Source: Triticum aestivum (taxonomy: Eukaryota > Streptophyta > Magnoliopsida > Poales > Poaceae). Taken from it: a stretch of DNA of 64,000 bases. Position numbers and translations under genes: made by a program. The notes below the pieces were generated by a model. It saw only the letters and a list, made by a program, of their open reading frames with translations. It had not been told where the DNA came from and made no database searches. Position 1 is the first letter of the stretch, and the number at the start of each line of letters is the position of its first letter. The DNA is taken from contig NC_057801.1 of NCBI RefSeq assembly GCF_018294505.1, positions 435,962,201 through 436,026,200 on the forward strand, written 5' to 3'. Shown piece after piece: positions 34,582-46,078 of this stretch.

Positions 34582-36324
34582 TGTTGGGAAACTTAGCATG
34601 CAATTCAAAAAAAATTCCTATGCTCACGCAAGATCTATCTAGGATATGCATAGCAACCAGGGGGGGAGAGTGTGTCCACGTACCCTCGTAGACCAAAAGC
34701 GGAAGCGTTTAGTTATTGTGGTTGATGTAGTCGAACGTCTTCTTGTTCCGACTGATCGAGTACCGAACGTACGGCACCTCTGAGTTCTTCACACTTTCAA
34801 CGCAATGACATCCCTTGAGCTCTTGATCCAGCAGAGGGTCGAAGGAGTAGATGAGTTCCATCAGCCGGCGTAGTGACGGTGATGGTGATATGATCCGTGT
34901 AGGGATTTGCCTAAGCACCGTGAGAATATGACCGGTGGTGTAAACTGTGGAGGGGGGCACCGCACACGGCTTGGAGCAATTGGTGTGTCTCATAGGGGCG
35001 CCCCCAGTATATAAAGGAGGGAGGGAGAGCAGGCCGGCCTAGGCACGCCCCAAGTGGGAGGAGTCCCACTTGGACTCCTAGTCCAATTCGGGCCCCCTTC
35101 CTTTTACCGAAGGGGGAAAGGGGGGAGGAGAGGGAGGAGGAGAAGGCAAGGGGGGGCGCCACCCCCACCCCTTGTCCAATTTGGTTTCCCCTTGGTGGGG
35201 GGTGTGCCAGCCCCTTGTGGGCTGGTGTGCCTCCCTCCTATGGCCCATATGGCCCATATCTTCCACCGGGGGGTTTTGGTAACCCCTCCGGTACTCCGGT
35301 ATGTACCCGATACACTCTATGGAACCCTTCCAGTGTCTGAATACCACCTTCCAATATATCAACCTTCACCTCTCGACCATTTCAAGACTCCTCATCATGT
35401 CCGTGATCTCATCTGGGACTCCGAACAACCTTCAGTCACCAAAACACATAAATCATATAGTACATATCATCATCGAACGTTAAGCGTGTGGACCCTACGG
35501 GTTCGAGAACTAAGTAGACATGACCAAGACACCTCTTAGTCAATAACCAATAGCGGAACCTGGATGCTCACATTGGTTCCCACATATTCTTCGAAGATCT
35601 TTATCGGTCGTACCGTAATGACAACATAGGTTATTCCCTTTGTCATCGGTATGTTACTTGCCCGAGATTCGATCATCGGTATCTTCATACCTAGTTCAAT
35701 CTCATTACCGAAAAGTCTCTTTACTCGTTCCGTAATACATCATCCTGTAATTAACTCATTAGCCACATTGCTTGCAAGGCTTATTATGATGTGCATTACC
35801 GAGAGGGCCCAGATATACCCCTCCCATACTCAGAGTGACAAATCCTAATCTCGATCTATGCCAACCCAACAAACAACTTTGAAGATACCTGTGGAGCATC
35901 TTTATAATCACCTATTTACGTTGTGACGTTTGATAGCACACAAGGTATTTCTCTGGTATCCGGGAGTTGCATAATCTCATAGTCGAAGGATATGTATTTG
36001 ACATGAAGAAAACAATAGCAATAAAACCGACCGATCAATATGCTATGCTAACGGATGGGTCTTGTCCATCACATCATTCTGCTAATGATGTGACCCCGTT
36101 CATCAAACGACAAGACATGTCTATGGTTAGGAAACTTAACCATCTTTGATTAACGACCTACTCTAGTAGAGGCTTACTAGTGACACGATGTTTTGTCTAT
36201 GTATCCACACATGTATCAAGTTTCCGGTTAATACAATTCTAGCATGAATAATAAACATTTATCATGATTTAAGTAAATAAGGAAATAACAACTTTATTAT
36301 TGCCTCTAGGGCATATTTCCTTCA
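34582..36324 (-). repeat. 5' LTR of the Copia element (1,743 bp)
   Basis: Plus-strand ends are TGTTGGGAAACTTAGC and CATATTTCCTTCA; on the minus strand it starts TGAAGGAAATATGCCC. A minus-strand TATA box (TTTATATAC) lies at about 35008-35018. No intact second copy exists, and the flanking 5-mer AAGAG (36325-36329) has no visible partner. Confidence 0.8.
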
Positions 36325-37413
36325 AAGAGTTATAGACACGATAAGTATGCAAGTTTGAGCCATAACCAAGAAGAAAACCTTCATGTGCCTTAGGTGCAAA
36401 CTTGGAACTATGATTCATGTCACGAATATAGCACGGTACACCAAAAACACGTAAATAAGAAACATTCGGTTTCTTGCGAGTGATGAGCTCATATGAAGGC
36501 TTCTTAAGGAATTTGTGAAGATAAACACGATTCACAACAGGACAAGCAGTGTTAATAGCATTAGCCCAGAAGCAAATGGGAGTTTTATACTCATTGAGCA
36601 TTGTTCTCACCATCTCGATGAGAGTTCTATTCTTTCACTCAACAACTCCATTTTGTTGGGGAGTGTATGCGGCAGAGAACTCATGAGTTATACCATTTTC
36701 GTCAAGAAAACCTTTGATGTGAGTATTTTATAACTCAGTCCCATTGTCGCTTCTAACATGCTTAATTCACATATCATATTCATTTTGGGCCTTCTTGGCG
36801 AATCTTTTGAAGATGTCTTGGGTGCAGGTTTTGTCTTCGAGAAAGAATACCCAAGTGTAACGAGAGAAATCATCAACAATAACCTGACCATAATGACTAC
36901 CTCTGAAACTTGCATAGTTTTGAGGTCCGAATAAGTCCATATGAAGAATTCCCAGAGGTCTTGTTGTGGTCATGATGGTTTTTGACGAATGATGCCTTAT
37001 TGGCCAATTTACCGGCCTCACGCAACACAGAGACGATCCTTGTCAAATTTTACATCAGGAATGCCACCGAGATGATTTTTATTCATGAGAGTCTGCAATT
37101 TTCTCATACCTGCATGACCAAGTCTTTGGTACCATAACCATCCTTTGGTTTCTTTTACAGGCAAGCAAGTTTGGACTGAAGAACCCTTAGAGAAATCCAC
37201 AATATATAAATCACCTTTTCTATTTCCCTCGAAGACGAAGGAATTGTGAGAGGCCATAAAGACGATGCATTTAGATATAGAGAATATAACTAGCATGCCT
37301 AGATCACAAAGCTTGCCAACTGACATGAGATTGAATCCAAGAGACGAAACAATTAAAACATCATCAATGTTCTTATCTTTGGATATAGCAATTTTACCTA
37401 ACTCAATTACCAT
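36325..37413 (-). pseudogene. Sirevirus-like Copia integrase, interrupted
   Basis: The zinc finger region WLWYQRLGHAGMRKLQ is followed by a broken C-C pair (LCVA then TGA). Core motifs are ILHMDLFGPQNYASFRGSHY with the first Asp, VDDFSRYTWVFFL, a second-Asp VRSDNGTE segment and TPQQNGVVE with the Glu. Stops lie after 36767 (TGA), then TAA and TGA before 36613. The C-terminal part (KKPNVSYLRVFGVPCYIRD) is Maximus/Sirevirus-like. It is cut at 36324 by the BARE-type LTR, and the rest of pol is not found on the other side. Confidence 0.7.
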
Positions 37414-37560
37414 GCCCTTGTTGTTGTTGCCAAAAGTAATATACTTTAGAGATGAAGCAGTTAAGTTGGGGGAGAGAAATAATGACTTACCTCGGATTAT
37501 ATGATTAGTTCATCCACTATCCATTATCCATTCGGTACACCCGGAGACATATTCCTGCAG
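37414..37560 (-). pseudogene. Sirevirus-like Copia protease fragment
   Basis: The minus strand encodes a catalytic D-S-G-C-x-x-H pattern with W-I upstream (around 37,510-37,530), then a SLKYITFGNN-type strand leading into the integrase zinc-finger region. A TAA/TGA pattern near 37,505 breaks it. It is called from motif order rather than a long open frame. Confidence 0.5.
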
Positions 37561-39240
37561 AGAAATTAGGATTTCTTAACCACCCACATCTTTGTAGGTG
37601 GCTTCGAAACAAGACAGCAAGCATGATATGATTTCTTTCGATAACCATAGTAGTTACTCGAAGAAGTGCCAGCATAATCGAATGAATATGCATTGAAATT
37701 CTTTCCAGACAAATGAGTATAGTTGTTGAATGAGGTATGCATACTCATTCTGTCAAACTGTTTTAAGGAAGTAACGAGCATTTTTTGCCTGCATGGTTAG
37801 TAAAGTAGTAATAGGCATGCTTAGATAGTTTGCCTAGGCACCCAAATATCTTTATTTGGGGGGCCATTACTGCTATTTGGTCCAACATAGCGAGCAACAA
37901 CTTCACCATGTTGGTTTTTGAACAGCTTATAGTTGTCCAGATAATCATCATGAGAGTATTCAGGGATAGGAGAATCATATCCCTAAAGCAAAGCTGGGTC
38001 GAGCATTTTTCTCTTGGCAGGCACCCACAAAGTGCAAGGATATTGATCAGGTTCCTAGTAGGAGCCATTTTCATTCAGTTTCCTTTCGAAATCGATACCT
38101 TCCTGGGATTTTTGTGAAGAATGGATTTCTTCAGAACATCACACAGGGTTTGATGCCTTTTGAGAGACATGAAAATTGCTGTCTGAAGAAGATCCTTCAA
38201 TCTAGCATTCTCATCAGACATAGAACCATTTTCCTCGACAGAGGGGTTAGCATTCATAGAATATTCAACATTTGATTCAGCATTGCTGCGTTCAAGGCAT
38301 TTTAAGCAAGGTGGTATAAACACTTCAAGTTTCTCTTTGAGTTTTTGGGTGAGAAGAGAATTTTCTCTGATCAAGTCATCATGAGCCTCTCTCAGTGACT
38401 CGAGTTCCTATTTCCTTTTCAGGTAATCATAAGTCAATCTCTCGTGGTCAACCGAGAGAAAATCATGACGATTTGATAGTTCTTCCATTCATGACTTGAG
38501 AGCGGAATGCTCTTCTGTCAATGACTGATTTTTCTCCATCTCCTCAACCAACAACCCTATGATTTCCTGAGGGTTTTCTTAGTTTTCTCAAGAGAGTTTT
38601 GTTTTATATTAGCAATTTTGATCAGTTTAGCATGGTCATCCTCATTCAAAGAATATTGATCATAGGAGTGAACCTTGTGATGTTTGGAGGATACCTTTTC
38701 TTTCAAAGCTTTGGCCATGAAGCAGTACATAGGAGATTTGTCGTTGAATGCTTCTCGAAGAAGTTTGATGCAGGGGTGGAGGCCCATGCTATACCAGCCA
38801 TGCTGGAATCAGAATCCCCATCAGATTCATTAGCTTCTTCGGAGCCAGATGACTCTTCTTCATCGGAGTCCATCTCCTTGCTGATGTATGCCTTGGCCTT
38901 GCGAGAGGTATTCTTGCGGTTGGAAGATGACTTGGAGGGATTCCTTGAGGAAGATCTTGACGAAGACTTGGAGGCGGAGCCATCCTTCTTCTTAAAGAAC
39001 TTCTTCATTTTCTTCTCAACATCAGAGTCATAGTTCTTGATCTTGCCTTTGCCATGATTGTTTCCAAAATCATATCTTCCACTAGGACGGATTTCAGCTT
39101 CCCAGAGAGGGGGGAATCCATAATGAAATGTCCTGGCTTTTTGCACTTGAAGTAGGTGTAATCTCCAGTAGGTTTTGATGAAGATTTTGAACCGCCAGAG
39201 TGCCGCGGGAAACCACGGCCACCTATGGGACCAGGACGGC
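37561..39240 (-). pseudogene. Sirevirus-like Copia Gag and linker, decayed
   Basis: At 39,190-39,090 there is a zinc-knuckle remnant YFKCKKPGHFIMDSP in which the first and last cysteines are replaced. A Lys/Ser/Glu-rich region with KKFFKKKDGSASKSSSRSS (about 39,000-38,890) follows, then Asp/Glu-rich sequence and a coiled-coil-like stretch (38,374-38,075). Several stops and frame changes are present. Upstream Gag and the 5' LTR are absent; Gypsy LTR sequence begins near 39,241. Confidence 0.55.
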
Positions 39241-40293
39241 CCCTTGCTGGTTCGGCAGGGGGGGAGTCGTGTTGCACAAAGAGCAGACTAATGTGGGGCA
39301 GTGCAACGAAGATGACACGGACAGTGTTACCCAGGTTCGGGCCACCGTGAGGCGTAAAACCCTACTCCTGCTTTGGTGGATTGATGGTGGAAAAGTGATG
39401 TTGGTGCATAGTACACTTGCCTGGCAGGGGTTGCCTCGGGGCGACAGCGACTATGCGCATATGGGGGTGCGAGTGATCTAACTCTCTAACCTCCCGAGTG
39501 GTTGCCATGGGCCTCCTTTTATAGATCAAGGGGTCACCACATTGGCAATTTAGTCATTAGACATTGCTATGATAACAAATAGTGCTATCATACCTAACTT
39601 TGCAGGCTGACAGTGAACATTTAATGCGCCTCTTAGTGTCATGTTGGTTGCCCGACAAGGCTTGCTGGGCCATCTTGCCAACTACATGCCTGCTTGCTTG
39701 ACACGTCATAGGACGGGTGTCATTTGTGGGTTTCCTTGGTAGGAAGTGGCCGCCATGTGGCGAATGGTTGCCACTTAATCACTCCGCGGCTTGACACCAC
39801 ACTGATTGACAACGTGGGTCGTGATGGAGTAGTCGGTGAGGTAATCTGGTCTCCGCGAGTCCCGGCAGGCCCTGCCAGGATGCCTTGGTAATATTCTTCT
39901 AGGGGTGGCCTCGCCCCTTGCCGGGCTCTCCTGCCCTACAAGGGAGGCCTCTTTCTTGACGGTATCTTATTCTCCTGGCTTGGTCTTGGATCGTCCCGAT
40001 CTGCTTGCTGATGCCTTGGTGGTGCATAGTACACTTGCCCAGCAGGGGTTGCCTCGGGGTGACAGGGACCACGCGCGTACGGGGGTGCGATGATCTAACT
40101 CTCTAACCTCCCAAATGGTTGCCATGGGCCTCCTTTTATAGATCAAGGGGTCACCACAGTAGCAATTTAGTCATTATACACTGATATGATAGCAAATAGT
40201 GCTATCATACCTAACTCTACAGGCTGACAGTGTGCATTTAATGCGCCACTTAGTGTCATGTCGTTGGTTGCTCAGCAAGGCTTGTCGAGCCAC
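39241..40293 (-). repeat. Gypsy LTR fragments with an internal direct duplication
   Basis: The minus strand contains CTATAAAAGGAGGCCCATGG twice (TATA boxes near 39,517 and 40,133), so this is LTR promoter sequence read leftward. A segment of about 265 bp is present at 39401-39665 and again at 40018-40290, separated by about 350 bp. The left end carries ACCCAGGTTCGGGCC and AAAACCCTACTCCTGCTT, words also found in the solo LTR at 9508. True LTR ends are not visible. Confidence 0.55.
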
Positions 40294-41806
40294 TGATGAC
40301 CCACAAGTATATGGGGTCAATTGTAGCCTTTTCTATAAGTAAGAGTCTCAAACCCAACAAGGAGCAGAAGGAAATGAAAAGTGGTTTTCAGCAAGGTAAT
40401 GTCTGCAAGTGCTAAAATTGTAAGTAGCGGAGTAGTTTGATAGCAAGATAATTTGTAACGAGCAAGTAACGATAATAGTAACAAAAGTGCAGCAAGGTAG
40501 CCCAATCCTTTTGAGGCAAAGGGCAGGCCAAAATGGTCTCTTATTATAAGCAAAGTGTTCTTGAGGGTACACGGGAATTTCATCTAGTCACTTTCATCAT
40601 GTTGGCTTAATTCGTGTTTGGTACTTTGATAATTTGATATGTGGGTGGACCAGTGCTTAGGTGTTGTTCTTACTTTAACAAGCCTCCTACTTATGATTAA
40701 CCCTCCCGCAAGCATCCGCAACTACCAGAAAAGTATTAAGAATAAATTCTAACCTTAGCATTAAACTTTTGGATACAATTGGTCCCTTACGGAATAGCAC
40801 ATAAACTGGGGTTTAAGCTTCTATCACTCTCGCAACCCATCATCTAATAACTACTCCACAATGCATTCCCTTAGGCCCAAATATGGTGAAGTGTCATGTA
40901 GTCGACGTTCACATGCCACCACTAAGAGAATGACAACATACATATCATCATAATATCGAACACATATCAAGTTCACATGATCAACATGATTTCACACGTG
41001 ACCTCAAGAACGAAAGTAACTACTCACAAATGATAAACATGCTCAAGATCAGACGGGTATTAAATAGCCTAATGGATCTTAACATATAATCTTCCACCAA
41101 ATAAACCATATAGTAATCAATTACAAGATGTAATCAACACTACTAGTCATCCACAAGCACCAATCTATAGTTTTTATACAAAGATTGAACACAAGAGATG
41201 AACTAGGGTTTGAGAGGAGTTGGTGCTGTGAAGATGTTGATGAATATAGCCTTCCCAAAGATGGGAGAGTTGTTGGTGATCATGATGACGTTGATTTCCC
41301 CTCCGGGAGGGAAGTTCCCCCGGCGGAATCGCTCTGCCGGAGGGCAAAAGTGCTCCTGCCCAAGTTCCGCCTCGAGGCGGCGGCGCTTCATCACGAATGT
41401 CCTCCTCTGATTTTTTTTTCTAGGTAAAAATGACCTATATACCAAAAGATGGGCACCGAAGGTGGGCCGAGGAGGGCAGCACCCACCACGGCGCGCCTGG
41501 GCCTCCTGGCGCGCCCAGGTGGGTTGTGCCCACCTGGTGGCCCCCCTCTGGTACTTATTGGCTCCAATAATTCTTAAATATTCCATAAAAAATCCTTGGA
41601 AGTTTCAGCTCATTTGGAGTTGTGCAGAATAGGTGTCCTGACGTAGCTTTTTCAGGTTCAGATTTCTAGCTACCAGAATTCTCTCCCTTTGTGCATACCT
41701 TGCATACTATGAGAGAAAAGGCATTAGAATTACTCCGAAAAGCATTATTATACAATAAAACAACATAAATAATAGTAGGAAAACATGATGCAAAATGGAC
41801 GTATCA
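40294..41806 (-). repeat. 3' LTR, Sabrina/WHAM-like (1,513 bp)
   Basis: Plus-strand ends are TGATGACCCACAAGTAT and AAATGGACGTATCA, so the minus-strand LTR starts TGATACGTCCATTTTGC. A polypurine tract AAGCTTGGGGGAGT (41820-41807, minus) abuts it. Confidence 0.75.
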
Positions 41807-41820
41807 ACTCCCCCAAGCTT

Positions 41821-43373
41821 AGACCTCGCTTGTCCTCAAGCGAAAACTGAAATCGAAAAACATGTCCACATGCTTAGAGAGAGAGAGAGAGGTGTCGATA
41901 AAAACAAAAAATACAGACATAGCAGCATCATGTAACTTATTATAACCGCAACAAACTTTGACATAGAACTTTTATCATAGAACTTTTATCATAGACTTCT
42001 CATGAACAAGTGACAATTCATCACAACATCGAAGTATAAAGCATAAACTCTATTTGAAACCAACAAACTATGTTCTTGGTCAACTTTGCAACTACAATTC
42101 ATCATCTTTTCAGGAAGGGTCACGTATCGGAGCCTTTAGGCAAGTCCACATACTCAACCATCATTTAGTCTTCTATAATTGCTAACACTCACTGCGTACA
42201 CATGAGCAAAATGTTTCAATTGGACACATAGATAGATAAGGGCTTATAGTTTAGCCTCCCAACACAGTCACCTCAAGGGTGATGTCAACAATAATAACTC
42301 ATGCTACCCATATTCAATTGGATATATGTGCCTAGTTCTTTCCTCACCACATGATGCTTGCCAAAGGAGAGAAATAAAAGGAATAGAGGGAAAAACTTGG
42401 ACTCTTGCATAAAAGTAAATACATGAAAGTAAAATATAGTCCCTTCGCAGAGGGAAGCATAGGTTTCCAAGCTATTTTTGTTTGTATGCTCAACCCCTTA
42501 GTGCAAGAGAACGTCACGTTATATTGCCCCTTGTGATGGCAACCTTTATTATGCAGTCTGTCGCTTTTATTCTTCACCATCACAAGTTCATACAATGCTC
42601 AACTAAATGATCTCACATTTTTATAAGCAATTTTTATTGCCCTTTTTGCACCGATGACAACTTACTTGAAGGATCTTACTCAATCCATAGGTAGGTATGG
42701 TGGACTCTCAAACAAGATAGGGTTCAAGGGTTTTGGATGCACAAGTAGTATCTCTACTTAGTGCAGAGTTTTTGGCTAGCAAAGATAGGGGAAAGCACCA
42801 CATGTTGAAGGATCTATGACAATATAACTTCTATGTGAATATGAACAAACATAAATCATTAAGTTGTCTTCCTTGTCCAACGTCAATAATTTTGGCATAT
42901 AATATTTTGATGGGTGCTCACAATCATAAAAGATTTCCATTATAGTATATTTATATGTGAATATTCTCTTCCCTTATTAATTCTTTCATGAATTGCATCA
43001 TTGACCAATGCTATGTTTGTCAATCTACAATAAAATTTTCTACTTATAATTTTCCTTGTGTGATGTCATCAGTTACCATAAGATTAGCATATGATATTTT
43101 CTTTTATTTCCTTTCTTTTTATTGCAACAAGAAAGTAAAGAAGGCAAAACTCAAACTAAACTTTATTATATATCTCACACACGATTACAAGGATTGATCA
43201 CTAAGCAAACTCACAAAAAGAAAGGATTGAACTAAACTTTTATTCATCTAATAGCAAAAGATAACCATGGATCGAACTAAGAAAGTAAAGGCAAAAGATA
43301 GTGGGGATGATACGATACCGGGGCACCTCCCCCAAGCTTGGCGGAAGCCAAGGGGAGTGCCCATACCCATTAC
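41821..43373 (-). other. 3' untranslated interior of the Athila-like element
   Basis: AT-rich sequence without convincing open frames. 41,821-42,360 is closely similar, on the opposite strand, to 5,560-6,052 of the first Athila-like element (for example the translated word LNMGSMSYYC occurs in both). A GA microsatellite lies at about 41,878-41,891. Confidence 0.6.
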
Positions 43374-43838
43374 TCAGTTTTCTTTTGGTGTTGAAGAAGA
43401 AGGTGGTGGTGATGAAGTAGAAGCAATCTTGTCCAATACATCTCTGAGTATATCTCTTAAGCTGTGAATCTCTTGAAGAGCTTGATGGAGCAGCTCGGTG
43501 TTCTTCTCTACTTCAGACATGATATGTTTATTTTTCGGACCCCAAGAGTTTGTCCCTGCATCACTTTCGCTTGGACGAGATATGTCCCAATTGGACGGTA
43601 TATGCACACGAGGGGTGTTTTCAAACCCATAATTATGAATCAAATTGTGAAAATTGTTTTCATGTAACCTATGTAGAGGCCTCCTTGCAGGGAGTACTTC
43701 CTGATCTCTTTGGCCTTCTTGGCTCTTTATGGGCCTCACGGCTTGATGGGGGTTAGGATGAGTGGAGATGCCCGCCAGAGTCCCTCTCTCAGAGGATGGA
43801 GGGTGAATTCTGAACGAGTCCCCCTCATCTTCCTCCAT
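43374..43838 (-). CDS. Post-pol ORF of the Athila-like element
   Basis: An intact 154-codon frame after the integrase and before the 3' LTR, the position of the extra (env-like) ORF in Athila elements. The N-terminal half is polar and proline-rich. The C-terminal half, from about residue 105 (MSEVEKNTELLHQALQEI), is a clear amphipathic helix or coiled coil, and the tail is Ser/Pro-rich. I see no signal peptide or membrane segment, so it does not look like an envelope protein. Function unknown. The start ATG lies at 43838; an upstream extension is possible. Confidence 0.5.
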   Translation of the reverse strand: MEEDEGDSFRIHPPSSERGTLAGISTHPNPHQAVRPIKSQEGQRDQEVLPARRPLHRLHENNFHNLIHNYGFENTPRVHIPSNWDISRPSESDAGTNSWGPKNKHIMSEVEKNTELLHQALQEIHSLRDILRDVLDKIASTSSPPPSSSTPKEN

Positions 43839-44387
43839 AACGGTCTCTTAAAATTCCTCCCCCTGGATTCTACCTGAAGCAGCCAAGCTTCACCTTCTTC
43901 AGTGTTGGAGGAGGGAGAAGACATGATGCCTGGCTCAATAGATCTGACAGAAAATAACAAGAAAAGAAAACAGGAAGTTTCTCCGCGATACGGAGGTTAA
44001 CAGGTTCGGGAGGTATATATAGATTTTTTTTATCTTGGGGAACAAGCAGAACAGAAGAAAAACGGAGTCCGGAAAGTACCCGAGGTGGGCACAACCCACC
44101 TGGGCGCGCCAAGCATGCTTGGTGCATGGCGCGCCCTGGTGTATCGTGCCCACCAGGGTCACTTTCCTGGAAGTTTCTTATTTTCCTAATTTTCTAAATA
44201 TTCAAAAACTCACAAAAGATATTTTTGCGGATTTTCCGGAGTCCATTTACTTACCGTATCACGTACCTCCCTTTTTTCATTATTCTGGAGTGTTCCGGAA
44301 GGTTTCCTTTATGTATTCTTCTGGTGTCAAAGTTTGGATAATATTGCTTTTAACATTATTAGGTGTACCTGAGATATAGTGTTTTAT
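43839..44387 (-). other. Spacer between post-pol ORF and integrase
   Basis: It contains a large imperfect hairpin (44082-44160) built from GGTGGGCAC and GGCGCGCC arms. The short open frames here are not supported by any family. Confidence 0.4.
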
Positions 44388-44884
44388 TCATTGCCCATTG
44401 ACAACCTTCGGGTTAGTCCCTTCGGCATTATTTATTTTGATAGCTCCGGATCGATAGACCTCCTCAATGACATAGGGTCCTTCCCATTTGGAGAGGAGTT
44501 TTCCTGCAAAGAAGCTAAAACGAGAGTTGTACAAAACAACATATTCTCCAACTTTGAACTCATGCTTTTGTATTCTTTTGTCATGCCATGTTTTAACTTT
44601 TTCTTTGAATAATTTTGCATTTTCATAAGCCTGGGTTCTCCATTCATCTAATGAGCTAATATCAAATAACCTCTTTTCACCAGCAAGTTTGAAATCATAA
44701 TTGAGTTCTTTAATTATCCAAAATGCTTCATGTTCTAACTCAAGAGGCAAATGACAAGCTTTTCCATAAGCCATTTTATATGGAGACATACCCATAGGAT
44801 TTTTATAAGCTGTTCTGTAAGCCCAAAGTGCATCATCTAATTTCTTCGAGCAATTCTTCCTGGACCTATTGACAGTCTTTTGTA
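44388..44884 (-). pseudogene. Athila-type integrase C-terminus, cut by element B
   Basis: It begins inside the integrase core with KTVNRSRKNCSKKLDDALWAYRTAYKNP. It continues through YGKACHLPLELEHEAFWIIK to the C-terminal KVGEYVVLYNSRFSFFAGKLLSKWEGP domain and a stop at 44388. These are hallmark Athila-lineage strings. The frame is open throughout; only the upstream part is missing, because element B's LTR starts at 44885. Confidence 0.8.
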
Positions 44885-46057
44885 TGTCGGAGTAATGGGC
44901 CACGGGTAGCCTCACCCGAGTCCCTAGATTTATCAAGACTTTGGGCCGGCTTCGCCTTGCTGCGCCCCAAGCTGAAGCTCCGCTCTCTAGGGGGCGGCTA
45001 GCTCAACAGCCGGCCACCAGAGGGCGGCGAACCACAAGCAGACGGCATCACGAGTGGCCGGCTCCCGCCTGCCGGCCTCTAGGGGAGACCGCATCGAGCA
45101 GGCGGCCACCATGCACCCTCAGAGTTTGTGCCCCCATCAAGAGGGCGAGATGGGGCATGGCTACATTGAGGCCCTCACCCCCGAATCTTGGGATTGGCGC
45201 GGCCACAGTGTCCCGTACAGGCGGAGATCTCCGCACAGCATGGCACTGTTGCCACCCTCCCTTGACGTCACTCTGGGCAGGCGGAGCCCTGCTCCCCACG
45301 ACGGCCTGTCGGTACGGCCCGCAGGCTACGGGGCCTACCGGGCAGCGACATCCCAGAAGACGGTGCACGCCGAACCAATCGGACTAGGAGAGGGCCGGCC
45401 TCCAGCAGGTGGCTATCCCCTCCCTCGAAGCAAGCGCGCCCTTAACCTGATGAGACCAGGTGTGGCTACAGTGATCTCCCACCAGGCGGCCGGACTGTAG
45501 CCACACTGAGCTGACCAAGCCAGCGTCATTAGCAGCACGGCTACAATGAGCAGCCACCAACCAGACCCGCCAGCGGCAGGAGCGGCCTGTCGGCTCCGTA
45601 CCAGACTAGTCGGTGGGGCCCACCAAGCGGCAGGCCCCAGTAGTCGGCGAAGAAGCCAGAGGCTGGAGACGCTGACAGCCGGGCCCAGCAGCCGGCCAGA
45701 TTACCATTGTACCCCTGGGGGGTAGGCCTATGTAAACCCCCCAGGCCACCCATGCAAAGGGTTCCCACCCCATCAGACCTAGCCACATTCCTGGAGCAGG
45801 GGAGAGCTAGCCTTGCCTTCCCCTACCTCTAGCATACAACTCAAGGAGCGACTTTGTATCACTTGTGCCTTTAGTGATCATGCGGAGACCCCGTAGAGCA
45901 GGACTAGGGGTGTTATCTCCTAGGAGAGCCCCGAACCTGGGTAAAGTACGCCGACGTTCATGTCTACACCTCATCCCGCTTCCGGGCACCGGGGATGTTC
46001 TACTCGCTCCCACCATGATAAGCCATCCTTTGGCATATGTCGCACCCAACCCCCGAC
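44885..46057 (+). repeat. 5' LTR of element B (about 1,173 bp)
   Basis: It begins TGTCGGAGTAATGGGCC right after interrupted Athila integrase sequence. The end is set at ...ACCCCCGAC (46057), three bases before the PBS; the expected CA end appears mutated to CT. It is GC-rich with repeated CCGGC words. A weak TATA-like TATGTAA lies near 45,729. Open frames within it are not genes. Confidence 0.65.
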
Positions 46058-46060
46058 TTT

Positions 46061-46078
46061 TGGCGCCCACCGTGGGGC
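46061..46078 (+). other. Primer-binding site region of element B
   Basis: TGGCGCCCACCGTGGGGC just inside the 5' LTR, a sequence seen at this position in many grass Tat-type elements. I cannot name the tRNA with confidence. Confidence 0.6.

Larger units (their letters stand above)
28285..36324 (-). mobile_element. BARE-1/Angela-type Copia retrotransposon, decayed
   Basis: Minus-oriented: 5' LTR 36324-34582, PBS 34580-34569, duplicated leader, gag (start 32668), protease, integrase, RT, a shortened RNase H, polypurine tract AAGTGGGAGAC (28792-28782) and a truncated 3' LTR. Integrase before RT marks Copia. The LTR starts TGAAGGAAATATGCCC and is 1.74 kb, as expected for the Angela/BARE-1 group. 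Stops and frameshifts affect every domain. It is inserted in a Sirevirus-like Copia integrase gene, which resumes at 36325. Its other flank is deleted. Confidence 0.8.
40294..44884 (-). mobile_element. Athila-lineage (Sabrina-like) Gypsy element, 3' half
   Basis: Minus-oriented: the integrase C-terminus (44884-44388), a post-pol ORF (43838-43374), a long 3' untranslated region and a 3' LTR (41806-40294). The integrase is of Athila type. The upstream part of the element is displaced by element B, inserted at 44885 with left flank TTGTA. The 3' TSD would be GCCAC (40289-40293). Confidence 0.75.

Noticed and set aside
44941..45786. Several 100-150-codon frames on both strands
   Set aside because: They lie inside the 5' LTR of element B; high GC explains them.
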